A DNA stretch of 64,000 nucleotides from Nocardia higoensis (GCF_015477835.1 NZ_JADLQN010000006.1:1-64000), one strand, 5' to 3'. Shown: positions 24,625 through 33,693, numbered from the stretch's first letter. Numbers and translations are program-made. Notes: generated by a model from the sequence alone, not told the origin.

Positions 24625-25587
24625 GTGGCGCGCTACGAATCGCTGATCGCGACCCTCGGCAACACGCCGCTGGTCGGCCTGCGAACGCTGTCCCCACAGT
24701 GGGACGGCGAGCAGCACGTGCGGCTGTGGGCGAAACTCGAGGACCGCAACCCCACCGGCTCGATCAAGGACCGGCCCGCGCTGCGCATGATCGAGCAGGC
24801 CGAGGCCGACGGCACCCTGCGCCCGGGGTGCACCATCCTCGAACCGACCAGCGGCAACACCGGCATCTCGCTGGCGATGGCCGCGAAACTCAAGGGCTAC
24901 CAACTGGTGTGCGTGATGCCGGAGAACACCTCGGTGGAACGACGCCAGCTGCTGACCATGTACGGCGCGCGCATCATCGACTCGCCCGCGGCGGGCGGTT
25001 CGAACGAGGCGGTGGCGGTCGCCAAGCGGATCGCCGCGCAGAATCCGGACTGGGTGATGCTCTACCAGTACGGCAATCCGGCCAACGCGCAGGCGCACTA
25101 CGACACCACCGGCCCCGAACTGCTCGCCGACCTGCCGGAGATCACCCATTTCGTGGCCGGGCTCGGCACCACCGGCACGCTCATGGGCACCGGCCGGTTC
25201 CTGCGCGAGAAGGTGCCCGACATCGAGATCGTGGCCGCCGAGCCACGCTACGGTGAACTGGTCTACGGCCTGCGCAACATCGACGAGGGCTTCATCCCCG
25301 AGCTGTACGACGAGAACGTGCTGAGTTCGCGGTTCTCGGTCGGTCCCTACGACGCGGTCAAGCGCACCCGCGAACTCGTCGCCGAGGAGGGGATCTTCGC
25401 GGGCATCTCCACCGGGGCCATCCTGCACGCCGCGCTCGGCGTGGGGCGCAAGGCGCTGAAGGCGGGCAAGCGCGCCGACATCGCGTTCGTGGTGGCCGAC
25501 GGCGGCTGGAAGTATCTGTCGACCGGCGCTTACGACGGCACTCTGGAAGAAGCCGAGAGCAGGCTGGACGGGCAGCTCTGGGCCTGA
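24625..25587 (+). CDS. cysM: cysteine synthase, CysO-dependent
   Basis: A 320-residue pyridoxal-phosphate enzyme. The cofactor lysine is Lys48 in GSIKDRPALRM, followed by EPTSGNTGISLAM and the glycine loop VAGLGTTGTLMGTG. It makes O-phosphoserine-derived cysteine using CysO thiocarboxylate. GTG 24625 begins 6 bases after the cysO stop, so the two are co-translated. Matches Rv1336. Confidence 0.94.
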   Translation: MARYESLIATLGNTPLVGLRTLSPQWDGEQHVRLWAKLEDRNPTGSIKDRPALRMIEQAEADGTLRPGCTILEPTSGNTGISLAMAAKLKGYQLVCVMPENTSVERRQLLTMYGARIIDSPAAGGSNEAVAVAKRIAAQNPDWVMLYQYGNPANAQAHYDTTGPELLADLPEITHFVAGLGTTGTLMGTGRFLREKVPDIEIVAAEPRYGELVYGLRNIDEGFIPELYDENVLSSRFSVGPYDAVKRTRELVAEEGIFAGISTGAILHAALGVGRKALKAGKRADIAFVVADGGWKYLSTGAYDGTLEEAESRLDGQLWA

Positions 25588-25677
25588 GCGGGGCCGTGAC
25601 GAACCCGGTCGGCCGGGTGGGGCTTCGGTAGGCTCGAAGCAGGAATCGAATGTGCCAGCGCGCCCAGGAGGTCGGCC

Positions 25678-26391
25678 ATGTCCGGAGGTGGTTCGGGCTT
25701 CGGCCCGTCGTTCGACCCGCAACGGTTCGCGCCGCCACGTCCAGGACAAGGACCGGGCCGGCCGGGATCGACACGACCGCCCGCCTCCGGATTCGCGGCG
25801 GTGCGGCAGGTGGGGATACAGGCCGTCGCGCTGGTCTCCGGTTTCGTGCTGGTGCTCTGGGGGGTCGAGGGCTACGACGCCGTCGATCCCCGCAATCTCG
25901 ACCAGGCCGGCATCCAGCCGCGTGAGGCCGACGGGCTGTGGGGGATCCTGTGGGCGCCGCTGCTGCACAACGGATGGGACCACCTGATCAGCAATACCGT
26001 GCCGGTCTTCGTGCTCGGCTTCCTGGTGCTGGTCGCCGGCATCGGCCGTGGACTGGCGGCGACCGCGATCATCTGGGTGATCGCCGGCGTGGGCACCTGG
26101 CTGACCGGAGGCGAGGGCACCGTCCATATCGGCGCCTCCGCGCTGGTCTTCGGGTGGCTCACCTTCCTGATCCTGCGCGGGTGGTTCGCGCGCAGTGCCT
26201 GGCAGATCCTGCTCGGCATGGCGGTGCTCGTCTTCTACGGCTCGCTGCTGTGGGGTGTGCTACCAGGTCAGGACGGGATCTCTTGGCAGGGGCACCTTTT
26301 CGGCGCGATCGGCGGCGTGGTCGCGGCGTGGGCGCCCTACCGCGGGGCACGCGCGGCCGAGCAGCCAGCGTCGTCGCGCACCCGGTTCTGA
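25678..26391 (+). CDS. rhomboid family intramembrane serine protease
   Basis: A 237-residue protein with a Pro/Gly-rich cytosolic N-terminus (residues 1-38) and six membrane segments. HNGWDHLISNTVPVFVLG is the rhomboid loop, the nucleophile is Ser154 in HIGASALVFGW, and the general base is His206 in WQGHLFGAIGG. Note GASA in place of the common GASG. It cleaves membrane-embedded substrates; these are unknown. Counterpart of Rv1337. The murI gene that follows it in mycobacteria is absent here. Confidence 0.88.
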   Translation: MSGGGSGFGPSFDPQRFAPPRPGQGPGRPGSTRPPASGFAAVRQVGIQAVALVSGFVLVLWGVEGYDAVDPRNLDQAGIQPREADGLWGILWAPLLHNGWDHLISNTVPVFVLGFLVLVAGIGRGLAATAIIWVIAGVGTWLTGGEGTVHIGASALVFGWLTFLILRGWFARSAWQILLGMAVLVFYGSLLWGVLPGQDGISWQGHLFGAIGGVVAAWAPYRGARAAEQPASSRTRF

Positions 26392-26583
26392 GCGCTTGCG
26401 CGCCACCGGGATTCGCCGCCCGCGCATGGCGGCACCGGCGGCTGGGTACCCTCGGAAGATGGACGACGAGGTTCGTGGCAGGTTCGAGCGGCAACCGGCG
26501 GGGTCGCACCGCGCGCGGCTGGGCCGCCGGGGAATTCGGGGGATCGTTTCGTGAGCGGCGATTCGGCGTGGCAGCATGAGGGC

Positions 26584-27348
26584 ATGCGCCTTACCGTCCT
26601 CGGGTGCTCGGGCAGCGTGTCCGGCCCGGACTCCCCAGCGTCGGGGTACCTGCTGACCGGCCCGGACATGAACCCGGTTGTCATCGATTTCGGACCGGGA
26701 GTGCTCGGAGCGCTCCAGCGTCACGTCGACCCGGGTGAGGCCGACATCTTCCTGACCCACCTGCACGCCGACCACTGCCTGGACCTGCCCGGTCTGCTGG
26801 TGTGGCGGCGCTATCACCCGAGTCCGCCGGTCGGCCGCGCCATCGTGCGCGGCCCCGCCGATGCGCCGCTGCGCATCGGCAACGCCTCGGCCGAGGTCGG
26901 CGGCGAATGCGACGACTGGTCGGATGTGATCGATCACCGAGCCTGGCGGGAGGGCGAGACCGTCGAGTTCGGTGCGGGTCACACCGTCACCGCGCGCCGG
27001 ATGTTCCATCCGCCGGAGTCCTATGGTCTGCGGATCGCCACCGCGGCCGGGCGCACGTTCGTCTACACCGGCGACACCGCCATGTGCGATGCCGTGCGGG
27101 AACTGGCCCAAGGCGCGGACGTGCTGATGGCCGAGGCCTCCTGGACCCACGATCCCGCCAATCGCCCACCGGGCATCCATCTTTCGGGCACCGAGGCCGG
27201 GCAGATCGCCGCGCGCGCCGGGGTCAAGGAGTTGCTGCTCACCCACATCCCGCCGTGGACCTCCCGTGAGGATGTGATCGCCGAGGCGAAGGCCGAGTTC
27301 ACCGGTCCGGTGCACGCGGTCGCCCCGGGCGAGACCTTCGAGATCTGA
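26584..27348 (+). CDS. metallo-beta-lactamase fold cyclic nucleotide phosphodiesterase
   Basis: A 254-residue MBL-fold protein matching Rv1339, which has been described as an atypical class cAMP phosphodiesterase. The metal motif is FLTHLHADHCLDL, with later ligands at FVYTGDTAMCD and LLLTHIPP. The conserved opening is MRLTVLGCSGSVSGPDSPASGY; ATG 26584 is chosen for it, with GTG 26551 as a longer alternative. It lies upstream of rph, 45 bases away, on the same strand. Confidence 0.88.
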   Translation: MRLTVLGCSGSVSGPDSPASGYLLTGPDMNPVVIDFGPGVLGALQRHVDPGEADIFLTHLHADHCLDLPGLLVWRRYHPSPPVGRAIVRGPADAPLRIGNASAEVGGECDDWSDVIDHRAWREGETVEFGAGHTVTARRMFHPPESYGLRIATAAGRTFVYTGDTAMCDAVRELAQGADVLMAEASWTHDPANRPPGIHLSGTEAGQIAARAGVKELLLTHIPPWTSREDVIAEAKAEFTGPVHAVAPGETFEI

Positions 27349-27393
27349 GCGACACCTCGGATTCGGATCCGCGCTGTCGTCTAGGCTGGCCCC

Positions 27394-28167
27394 GTGTCGA
27401 GACGAGCCGATGGCAGGGCGGACGATGAGCTCCGCGAGGTCAGGATCACCCGGGGATTCACCACGCATCCAGCGGGTTCGGTGCTGGTGGAGTTCGGGCA
27501 GACCAGAGTGATGTGCACGGCCAGCGTCACCGAGGGGGTCCCCCCGTGGCGGCGCGACTCCGGGTTGGGCTGGCTCACCGCCGAATACGCGATGTTGCCC
27601 GCCGCCACCCACACCCGCGCCGGTCGTGAGTCGGTGAAGGGCAAGGTCGGCGGCCGCACCCAGGAGATCAGCAGGCTGGTCGGGCGCTCGCTGCGCGCCT
27701 GCATCGACCTGGCCGCGATCGGGGAGAACACCATCGCCATCGACTGCGACGTGCTGCAGGCCGACGGCGGCACCAGGACCGCCGCCATCACCGGCGCCTA
27801 CGTGGCGCTCGCGGATGCGGTGACCTGGCTGGGCGCGGCGGGCGCGCTGGCCGACCCGCAGCCCATCTCGTGCGCCATCGCCGCGGTCAGCGTGGGCGTG
27901 GTGGACGGCCGGGTCCGGCTGGACCTGCCCTACGAGGAGGACTCGCGCGCCGAGGTCGACATGAACGTGGTGGCGACCGACACCGGCACGCTGGTGGAGA
28001 TCCAGGGCACCGGCGAAGGCGCCACCTTCCCGCGCTCCACTCTCGACAAGATGCTCGATGCCGCGCTGGCGGGCTGTGAGCAACTGTTCGTGGTGCAGAA
28101 GGAGGCGCTGGCGCTGCCGTACCCCGGCACCCTGCCCGAGCCCGCCGAGCCGTCGAAGAAGAAGTGA
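27394..28167 (+). CDS. rph: ribonuclease PH
   Basis: A 257-residue phosphorolytic 3'-5' exoribonuclease that trims tRNA 3' ends. Start GTG 27394 gives SRRADGRADDELREV, and VLVEFGQTRVMCTASV, GRTQEISRLVGRSLRA and DCDVLQADGGTRTAAITG are family blocks, including the phosphate-binding arginines. Its stop overlaps the rdgB start (TGATG). Counterpart of Rv1340. Confidence 0.94.
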   Translation: MSRRADGRADDELREVRITRGFTTHPAGSVLVEFGQTRVMCTASVTEGVPPWRRDSGLGWLTAEYAMLPAATHTRAGRESVKGKVGGRTQEISRLVGRSLRACIDLAAIGENTIAIDCDVLQADGGTRTAAITGAYVALADAVTWLGAAGALADPQPISCAIAAVSVGVVDGRVRLDLPYEEDSRAEVDMNVVATDTGTLVEIQGTGEGATFPRSTLDKMLDAALAGCEQLFVVQKEALALPYPGTLPEPAEPSKKK

Positions 28168-28775
28168 TGAGCGCGCGCGTCCTGGTCGCCAGCCGTAACG
28201 CCAAGAAGCTGACCGAACTGCGCCGTATCCTGGCCGACGCCGGGGTGGTGGGCGTGGAGATCGTCGGACTCGACGATGTGCCCGCCTACGACGAAGCGCC
28301 CGAAACCGGCGCGACGTTCGAGGAGAACGCGCTGGCCAAGGCCCGTGACGGCGCCGCCGCCACGGGATTGCCCTGTGTCGCCGACGATTCCGGCCTGGAA
28401 GTGGACGCGCTCAACGGCATGCCCGGTGTGCTCTCCGCCCGCTGGTCGGGTACCCACGGCGACGACGCGGCCAACAACGCGCTGCTGCTCGCGCAAATGG
28501 GCGATGTCCCCGACGAACGGCGTGGCGCGCGGTTCGTCTCCACCTGCGCGCTGGTGGTGCCCGGTGGGGACGAGATCGTGGTGCGCGGCGAATGGCCGGG
28601 CGTGATCGGCCGCAAGCCTGTGGGCGACGGCGGTTTCGGCTACGATCCGCTGTTCCTGCCGGAGGGCGGCACCGGCTCGGCCGCGCAGCTCACTCCCGCC
28701 GAGAAGGACGCGGCCTCACATCGCGGCCGCGCCCTGCGTCAACTACTTCCCGCCTTGGCCGCGCTCGCGGAGTAG
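28167..28775 (+). CDS. rdgB: XTP/dITP diphosphatase
   Basis: A 202-residue Ham1-family enzyme that removes non-canonical purine nucleotides from the pool. VASRNAKKLTELRRIL, ETGATFEENALAKA, DDSGLEVDALNGMPGV and the C-terminal GYDPLFLPEG are diagnostic. ATG 28167 overlaps the rph stop by one base; the earlier GTG 28164 is less likely. Matches Rv1341. Confidence 0.94.
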   Translation: MSARVLVASRNAKKLTELRRILADAGVVGVEIVGLDDVPAYDEAPETGATFEENALAKARDGAAATGLPCVADDSGLEVDALNGMPGVLSARWSGTHGDDAANNALLLAQMGDVPDERRGARFVSTCALVVPGGDEIVVRGEWPGVIGRKPVGDGGFGYDPLFLPEGGTGSAAQLTPAEKDAASHRGRALRQLLPALAALAE

Positions 28776-28971
28776 ACCCGGGTCTCGCGGGGCCGCCCGT
28801 CTCCGATCGGCGGCCGGACTGCCCGATCGCCGGCTCACGACCCCGCCGGACCGCCGTGCCGGACATCCGACAGGCCGACCTCCACGATCGGCTGTCGCCT
28901 CGGCGCGCGGTCACCAGCGTGATGCGGGCGACCGGACCGCGGTGACGGGCGTGGATGCCGACGCGGAGAGG

Positions 28972-29364
28972 TCAGACGCCGAAGTCGCGCTTGACCTGTG
29001 TGGCGTTCTTGTGTTCGACGACGAACGACAGCAGGGGGATGGTGCCCGCCAGCAGAGTGCCGACGGTCCGGCCGATCGGCCAGCGGACCTTCTGCGCGAG
29101 GTCGGCGGTCAGGATCAGGTAGACGAAGTACACCCAGCCGTGCACGATCGCGATCCAGCTCGGCGGGTTCGCGTCGAAACCGTACTTGGCGATCATCTCG
29201 GCGGTGAGCAGCAGCAGCCACAGACCGGTGAACCAGGCGAGCACCCGGTAGCGCAACAGCGCGCCCTTGATCTTGGCCCGCTTGGCCGGGTCCACCGCGG
29301 CGGCCGTGGGCGCCGGGGTCGCCGGTTCGTCGACGGAGACGGTCTCGTTGTCGCCGGCGTTCAC
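28972..29364 (-). CDS. DUF3817 membrane protein
   Basis: A 130-residue protein with three membrane segments, starting at GTG 29364. ALLRYRVLAWFTGLWLLLLT and IVHGWVYFVYLILTADL are the DUF3817 blocks. Counterpart of Rv1342c and paralogous to the protein at 5763-6155. A good ribosome site (GAGAGGAG) lies inside the upstream gene, whose stop overlaps this start as GTGA, so translation is coupled. Function unknown. Confidence 0.85.
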   Translation of the reverse strand: MNAGDNETVSVDEPATPAPTAAAVDPAKRAKIKGALLRYRVLAWFTGLWLLLLTAEMIAKYGFDANPPSWIAIVHGWVYFVYLILTADLAQKVRWPIGRTVGTLLAGTIPLLSFVVEHKNATQVKRDFGV

Positions 29365-29909
29365 CCAGCGCTCCTCTCGCTCGTGCCTGTGCTCGAGCCA
29401 CTGGTCGGGGCAGGGGCGGTGCGCATCGCGTCCTCGACGTCGGCGGCATGCAGTCCTGCCAGGTATCGGTTGTATTCGTCGAGCGCCGGGTCGGCCGAGC
29501 GGGCTGCCTTGGGTCGCTCGGGCAGGATGCCCGCCGGGATCTCGCGGGGGAGTTCCCGCTTGCGCGGGAGGTCCCGTCCGCGACCGCGGCGCGCCTGTGC
29601 TGTCCCGGGGTCGGCCGCCGTGGAACTCGCGGGGGCGGGGCTCGGCTGCTCGGTGTCCGGCTCGGCCGAAGCCTCTTCGGCTTCGCGTTCCAGGCGGACG
29701 AACCGGTAGTAGGCGAACACCACGAAACCGGCGAACAGCGGCCACTGGAGTGCGTAGCCGAGGTTCTGCCCGGTCCCGGCGGCCGATTCGTACCGCTCCC
29801 ACTGCCACCAGGCCAGCGCCAGACATGCCGCGAAGGCGACCACGACCAGCGCGATCAGAGCCGGGCGGCGGTAGGCCGAGCGGGGAGCGGGAGCGGACAC
29901 GTCTACCAC
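29361..29909 (-). CDS. LprD-like membrane-anchored protein
   Basis: A 182-residue protein matching the Rv1343c (lprD) position. Two hydrophobic stretches, ALIALVVVAFAACLALAWWQ and LQWPLFAGFVVFAYYRFV, bracket a conserved NLGYALQWP. The C-terminal half is charged and disordered until EIPAGILPERPK and LDEYNRYLAGL, which are conserved in relatives. A single Cys lies in the first membrane segment but does not form a convincing lipobox. Start GTG 29909 or GTG 29900. Forms an operon with the DUF3817 gene. Confidence 0.8.
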   Translation of the reverse strand: MVDVSAPAPRSAYRRPALIALVVVAFAACLALAWWQWERYESAAGTGQNLGYALQWPLFAGFVVFAYYRFVRLEREAEEASAEPDTEQPSPAPASSTAADPGTAQARRGRGRDLPRKRELPREIPAGILPERPKAARSADPALDEYNRYLAGLHAADVEDAMRTAPAPTSGSSTGTSERSAG

Positions 29910-29962
29910 GGTACCTGTCTACTACGCGGTCCGTAGGAGCAGGTCGCCCGTGGAAACCGCAC

Positions 29963-30838
29963 TCAGAACCGGTAGGTGACCCCGGTCATGCGCTCGGACT
30001 CGGTCCACAGCGCGAGCTGTAGTTCCCGGTTCTTCGACAGCCTGGTCGACGGGCACGGCGCAACCGGGCCCCGGCTGCCGAACAGCCGGTTGGGGCCCCA
30101 GTAGGTCTCCGGGTCGGCATCGGGTGTCGTCGCGGCGAACAGGGTCGAATGCGCCGCCTTGGCCGGGGAATGCCCGACGATCCGCATGGTCGGGCGCAAG
30201 ACGACATCGAGTGGGGTCTCGGTGCGGGCGAACAGTTCGGTGGGCGAGACGCCCGGGTGGACCGCGTAGGAGCGCACGGCCGATCCGGCCGCGGCGAGAC
30301 GGCGCTGAAGTTCTCGCGCGAACATCAGATTGGCGAGCTTGGACTGGGAATAGGCGAGATTGCGGAAGTAGCGGCGGTGGTCGTAGTTGAGGTCGTCGAC
30401 GCGCAGTTTCGGGGTCTGGCGATGCGCGATGCTCGACAGCGTGACCACCCGGTCGCGGATTCGGTCGAGCAGCAGTCCGGTGAGCGCGAAGTGGCCGAGG
30501 TGATTGACGCCGAACTGGGTCTCGAAACCGTCGACGGTGCGGCTGAACGGGATGTACATCAGGCCCGCGTTGTTGACCAGCACATCGAATTCACCGGTCT
30601 TCTCCGCGAACGCGCGCACCGACGACAGGTCGGCCAGGTCCAAGGGCACCACCCGCACGTCGCCGGGGATCCGGGCCGCCACCGGCTCGGCCTTGGCGAC
30701 ATTGCGGCAGGCCATCAGGACGGTCGCGCCCTTGGCTGCCAGCGCTCGGGTCGTCTCGGCTCCCAGGCCGCCGTTGGCTCCGGTGATCACGAACGTCCGG
30801 CCGCTCTGATCGGGGATCTGTGTCGGGTTCCACGCCAT
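29963..30838 (-). CDS. short-chain dehydrogenase/reductase
   Basis: A 291-residue SDR. The cofactor motif is VITGANGGLGAETTRALA, NNAGLMY marks the NNAG element, and the catalytic Tyr-Lys is in YSQSKLANLMFA. Sequence resembles retinol dehydrogenase-like SDRs that act on hydrophobic alcohols or ketones; the substrate is unknown. A 28-base palindrome lies three bases upstream of its start codon and a TetR gene is divergent, so it is probably the regulated target. Confidence 0.86.
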   Translation of the reverse strand: MAWNPTQIPDQSGRTFVITGANGGLGAETTRALAAKGATVLMACRNVAKAEPVAARIPGDVRVVPLDLADLSSVRAFAEKTGEFDVLVNNAGLMYIPFSRTVDGFETQFGVNHLGHFALTGLLLDRIRDRVVTLSSIAHRQTPKLRVDDLNYDHRRYFRNLAYSQSKLANLMFARELQRRLAAAGSAVRSYAVHPGVSPTELFARTETPLDVVLRPTMRIVGHSPAKAAHSTLFAATTPDADPETYWGPNRLFGSRGPVAPCPSTRLSKNRELQLALWTESERMTGVTYRF

Positions 30839-30841
30839 GGG

Positions 30842-30869
30842 CGAAACCTTACTGCCAAGTAAGGTTTCG
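30842..30869. promoter_or_regulatory. TetR-type operator upstream of SDR gene
   Basis: Perfect inverted repeat with 12-base arms CGAAACCTTACT (30842-30853) and its complement (30858-30869), spacer GCCA. The TTACT-N4-AGTAA core is typical of TetR-family operators. It overlaps the SDR ribosome-binding region, so binding could block expression directly. Confidence 0.8.
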
Positions 30870-30951
30870 GCGGAAGGGGAGCGGGCACACTCCCGGGCCG
30901 TGTGTCGGACGAAACCGGGAGTCGCCCGCGCGTCTTCGCTACCTTTGGCTG

Positions 30952-31584
30952 GTGACGATCTCGGCGGGCAGGCAGTACGGTGGGCGGGCGGTGGCCGAAC
31001 GCAAGGCCGAGCGGCGCGCCCGTTTCCTCGACGCCGCGACCCGGTTGTTCGCCGAGCACGGTTACGCCGACTGCTCGCTGGCCGAAGTGTGCGCCGCGGC
31101 CGGGCTGTCCAAGCGGCAGTTCTACGAGGAGTTCGAGACCAGAGAAGACGTGCTGGTCGCCGCGTACGACCGGGTGCAGGACGAGGCCGCGGCCGCCGTC
31201 GTCGCCGCGCTCGTGGGAATCGGCGACGAAGCCGACCGGCGGGACGCGATGACCGCGGTGCTGACCGCCTATCTCGGCGCGATCGGGGCCGATCCGTGGC
31301 GGGCCAAGCTGGCTTTCGTCGAGGTGGTCGGTGTCAGCGAGCGGATGGAGCGGCACCGCAGGCAGCGCAGGCGTGGATGGGGCGTGATGCTCGAAACCGC
31401 GGTGGTGCCGAGAATCGTTGCCGATGGCCGGGTTCGGGGCACTCCCGGCTTGGCCGCGATCGCGCTGATCGGCGCGATCAACGCGGTGACCGGCGAATGG
31501 CTGCTCTCCGATCCGCGCCCGCCGATCGCGGACCTGGTGGAGTTGCTGGTGCCGGTGGCGGCCTCGCTGATCGAGAATCCCTGA
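30952..31584 (+). CDS. TetR family regulator
   Basis: A 210-residue TetR protein. The DNA-binding part is ATRLFAEHGYADCSLAEVC followed by GLSKRQFYEEFETREDVL; the variable C-terminal domain binds an unknown ligand. GTG 30952 is chosen since it places the helix-turn-helix at the normal distance from the N-terminus. It is divergent from the SDR gene and should bind the palindrome at 30842-30869. Confidence 0.87.
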   Translation: MTISAGRQYGGRAVAERKAERRARFLDAATRLFAEHGYADCSLAEVCAAAGLSKRQFYEEFETREDVLVAAYDRVQDEAAAAVVAALVGIGDEADRRDAMTAVLTAYLGAIGADPWRAKLAFVEVVGVSERMERHRRQRRRGWGVMLETAVVPRIVADGRVRGTPGLAAIALIGAINAVTGEWLLSDPRPPIADLVELLVPVAASLIENP

Positions 31585-31632
31585 CCCGCTTGCCTTCGTC
31601 GGCATCGAACACCGAAGGTGGTTGCTGCCGAA

Positions 31633-31662
31633 TACTCGCAGACGTATATTTGTAGGCGAGTA
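31633..31662 (+). promoter_or_regulatory. padR promoter/operator
   Basis: Inverted repeat TACTCGC (31633-31639) and GCGAGTA (31656-31662) frames the AT-rich TATATT (31645-31650), which fits a -10 element. The dyad overlapping the promoter suggests PadR autoregulation. Confidence 0.6.
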
Positions 31663-31672
31663 GGGAGGCGTG

Positions 31673-32302
31673 GTGCCCACCAAACGCAAGGTCGACAATC
31701 TGATGGCGCTGGCGATCCTCTCGGTGATCGCCGAACGGCCCATGCACCGCTACGAGATCGCCTCCACGTTGCGCGAGCGCGGCAAGGACCGCGACATGGA
31801 CATCAAGTGGGGATCGCTCTACACCGTCGTTCGCAACATGACCAAGGCCGGTTTCCTCGAGGAAGTCGGCAGCGAACGTCAGGGTGCGCGGCCGGAACGG
31901 GTCATCTACCGCATCACCGACGCGGGCCGCGCCGAGATGATCGACTGGACCAGGGAACTGCTGGCCGAACCGCGTCCGGAACGCAACGCGTTCACCGCGG
32001 GGCTGTCGGTGACGGCCATGCTGCCGCCGGAACAGGTCATCGAACTGCTCGGCGCCCGGATCGCGGCGCTGGAGGCCATTGTCGCCGGGGTGCGCGCCGA
32101 ACTCGCCGAACTGGCCGAAAGCCTGCCTCGATTGTTCGTGATCGAAAGCGAGTACGGGCTGGCCATGCTGGAGGCCGAGGCGGCCTGGGCGCGCGGCTGG
32201 CGCGCCGAACTCGTCGACGGCACCTTCCCCGATCTCGCGTTGTGGCGCACGGTCCACGAAGAATTCGCGGAAAGGGGGACGACCGACCCGGAGCATCCGT
32301 GA
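31673..32302 (+). CDS. PadR family transcriptional regulator
   Basis: A 209-residue PadR protein with the winged helix at residues 10-90 (LAILSVIAERPMHRYEIA, KWGSLYTVVRNMTKAGFL, RVIYRITDAGRAEM) and a long C-terminal helical dimerisation domain. PadR proteins often control transporters of toxic or signalling compounds. Here it is the first gene of the block that leads to an NRPS and a DrrABC exporter. Start may be GTG 31673 or 31670; the first is better spaced from AGGGAGG. Confidence 0.87.
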   Translation: MPTKRKVDNLMALAILSVIAERPMHRYEIASTLRERGKDRDMDIKWGSLYTVVRNMTKAGFLEEVGSERQGARPERVIYRITDAGRAEMIDWTRELLAEPRPERNAFTAGLSVTAMLPPEQVIELLGARIAALEAIVAGVRAELAELAESLPRLFVIESEYGLAMLEAEAAWARGWRAELVDGTFPDLALWRTVHEEFAERGTTDPEHP

Positions 32303-32475
32303 CGAACCCGCTCCCGACGGCGGTGCGGCAACACCGCCGCCGGGACCGGCAACCGACTCGAACCGCGCACGCGAACGCACACCCGGCCACGAGGCTGGCA
32401 ACCACAGGATAGCTCCGGGTGGGTCAGGCGCGGCGGTTCGCCGTTTCCCGAACAAACCCTTTCGGAGGTATCTCC

Positions 32476-33681
32476 ATGTCCGCACCACGTTCCGCCATCG
32501 TCGCCGGTGGCGGCATCGCAGGCCCCGTCGTCGCCACCGCTTTGCTGAAAGCGGGTATCGACGCCCGCGTCTACGAGGCCTATCCCGGCCCCTCCTACGG
32601 CATCGGCAGCGGGCTCGCCCTCGCGCCCAACGGCCTGGCCGCCCTCGACCTGCTCGGCGCCGGAGATCCGGTGCGCGCCATCGCCATTCCGGTCTCGGCC
32701 ATGATGCTGGCGATCGGTGGCCGCACGCACCGCCTGCCCGTCGCCGAGGGCGAGCCGCCCCTGCAGCTGGTCGACCGTGCCGCACTGCACACCGTGTTGC
32801 ACGAGCACGCGCGCGCCGCGGGGGTGCCGTTCCACTACGGCCATCGGCTCGTCGGCGCCGACGAGCACGCCGACGGCGTCACCGCACGCTTCGCCGACGG
32901 CTCCACCGCCACCGCCGACATCCTGATCGGCGCCGACGGAATCCGTTCCACCGTGCGCACTCTCATCGACCCCGCGGCGCCGGGACCGGACTACACCGGA
33001 CTGCTCGGCTTCGGCGCGACCGTCGAATGCGAGGTGCGCACCCCGCCCGGGACGATGGTCTTCGCCTACGGTAGACGCGCCTATTACCTGTACTGGGCCG
33101 ACCGCGCCGGGCGGGTCGGCTGGGGCGCCAATCTGCCTTCCGAGCAGTATCTGACGCTGGCACAGGCTCGTGAGGTGCCCGCGGAGCGGTGGCTGGAGAT
33201 CCTGCGGGAGACCTACGGCGCGGACACCCCGGGCGGGGAACTCGCGCGCCGGACGCGGCCGGACCAGCTCGAAGTGACCGGCGGGCTGCACATCATGCCG
33301 CCGGTGCCGCACTGGTTCCGCGGTCGCATGGTGCTGGTCGGCGACGCCGTGCACGCGCCGTCCAACAGTTCGGGCCAGGGCGCCTCGCTGGCGGTGGAGA
33401 GTGCCGTGCAACTGGCTCGTTGCCTGCGCGACCTGCCCGATCCCGTCGCGGCGTTCACCGCCTACGAGCGGCTGCGTCGCCCCAGGGTCGAGGGCATCGC
33501 CGCCCGCGCGGCCAGGATCAATCGCAGCAAGACGCCCGGTCCGGTGGGCCGGGCGGTGATGAACATGCTGATGCCGGTGATGACGCGAACTGTCATGAAG
33601 ACCGACCAGCGCACCGCCGCGGAGCGCGGCTATCGGATCGACTGGGCGGCGCCGGTCCGGCAAGAGCTCATCGGAGCCTGA
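32476..33681 (+). CDS. FAD-dependent monooxygenase (class A)
   Basis: A 401-residue flavoprotein hydroxylase. Motifs are AIVAGGGIAGPVVATAL (dinucleotide fold), DILIGADGIRSTVR (DG motif) and MVLVGDAVHAPSNSSGQGAS (second FAD motif). This is the aromatic hydroxylase/TetX-like class, not an ornithine N-hydroxylase. ATG 32476 follows GGAGG. It lies between padR and the NRPS and may tailor the peptide or detoxify a compound; this is inferred from position. A terminator-like hairpin follows. Confidence 0.85.
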   Translation: MSAPRSAIVAGGGIAGPVVATALLKAGIDARVYEAYPGPSYGIGSGLALAPNGLAALDLLGAGDPVRAIAIPVSAMMLAIGGRTHRLPVAEGEPPLQLVDRAALHTVLHEHARAAGVPFHYGHRLVGADEHADGVTARFADGSTATADILIGADGIRSTVRTLIDPAAPGPDYTGLLGFGATVECEVRTPPGTMVFAYGRRAYYLYWADRAGRVGWGANLPSEQYLTLAQAREVPAERWLEILRETYGADTPGGELARRTRPDQLEVTGGLHIMPPVPHWFRGRMVLVGDAVHAPSNSSGQGASLAVESAVQLARCLRDLPDPVAAFTAYERLRRPRVEGIAARAARINRSKTPGPVGRAVMNMLMPVMTRTVMKTDQRTAAERGYRIDWAAPVRQELIGA

Positions 33682-33693
33682 TCGCGGTGTCCA

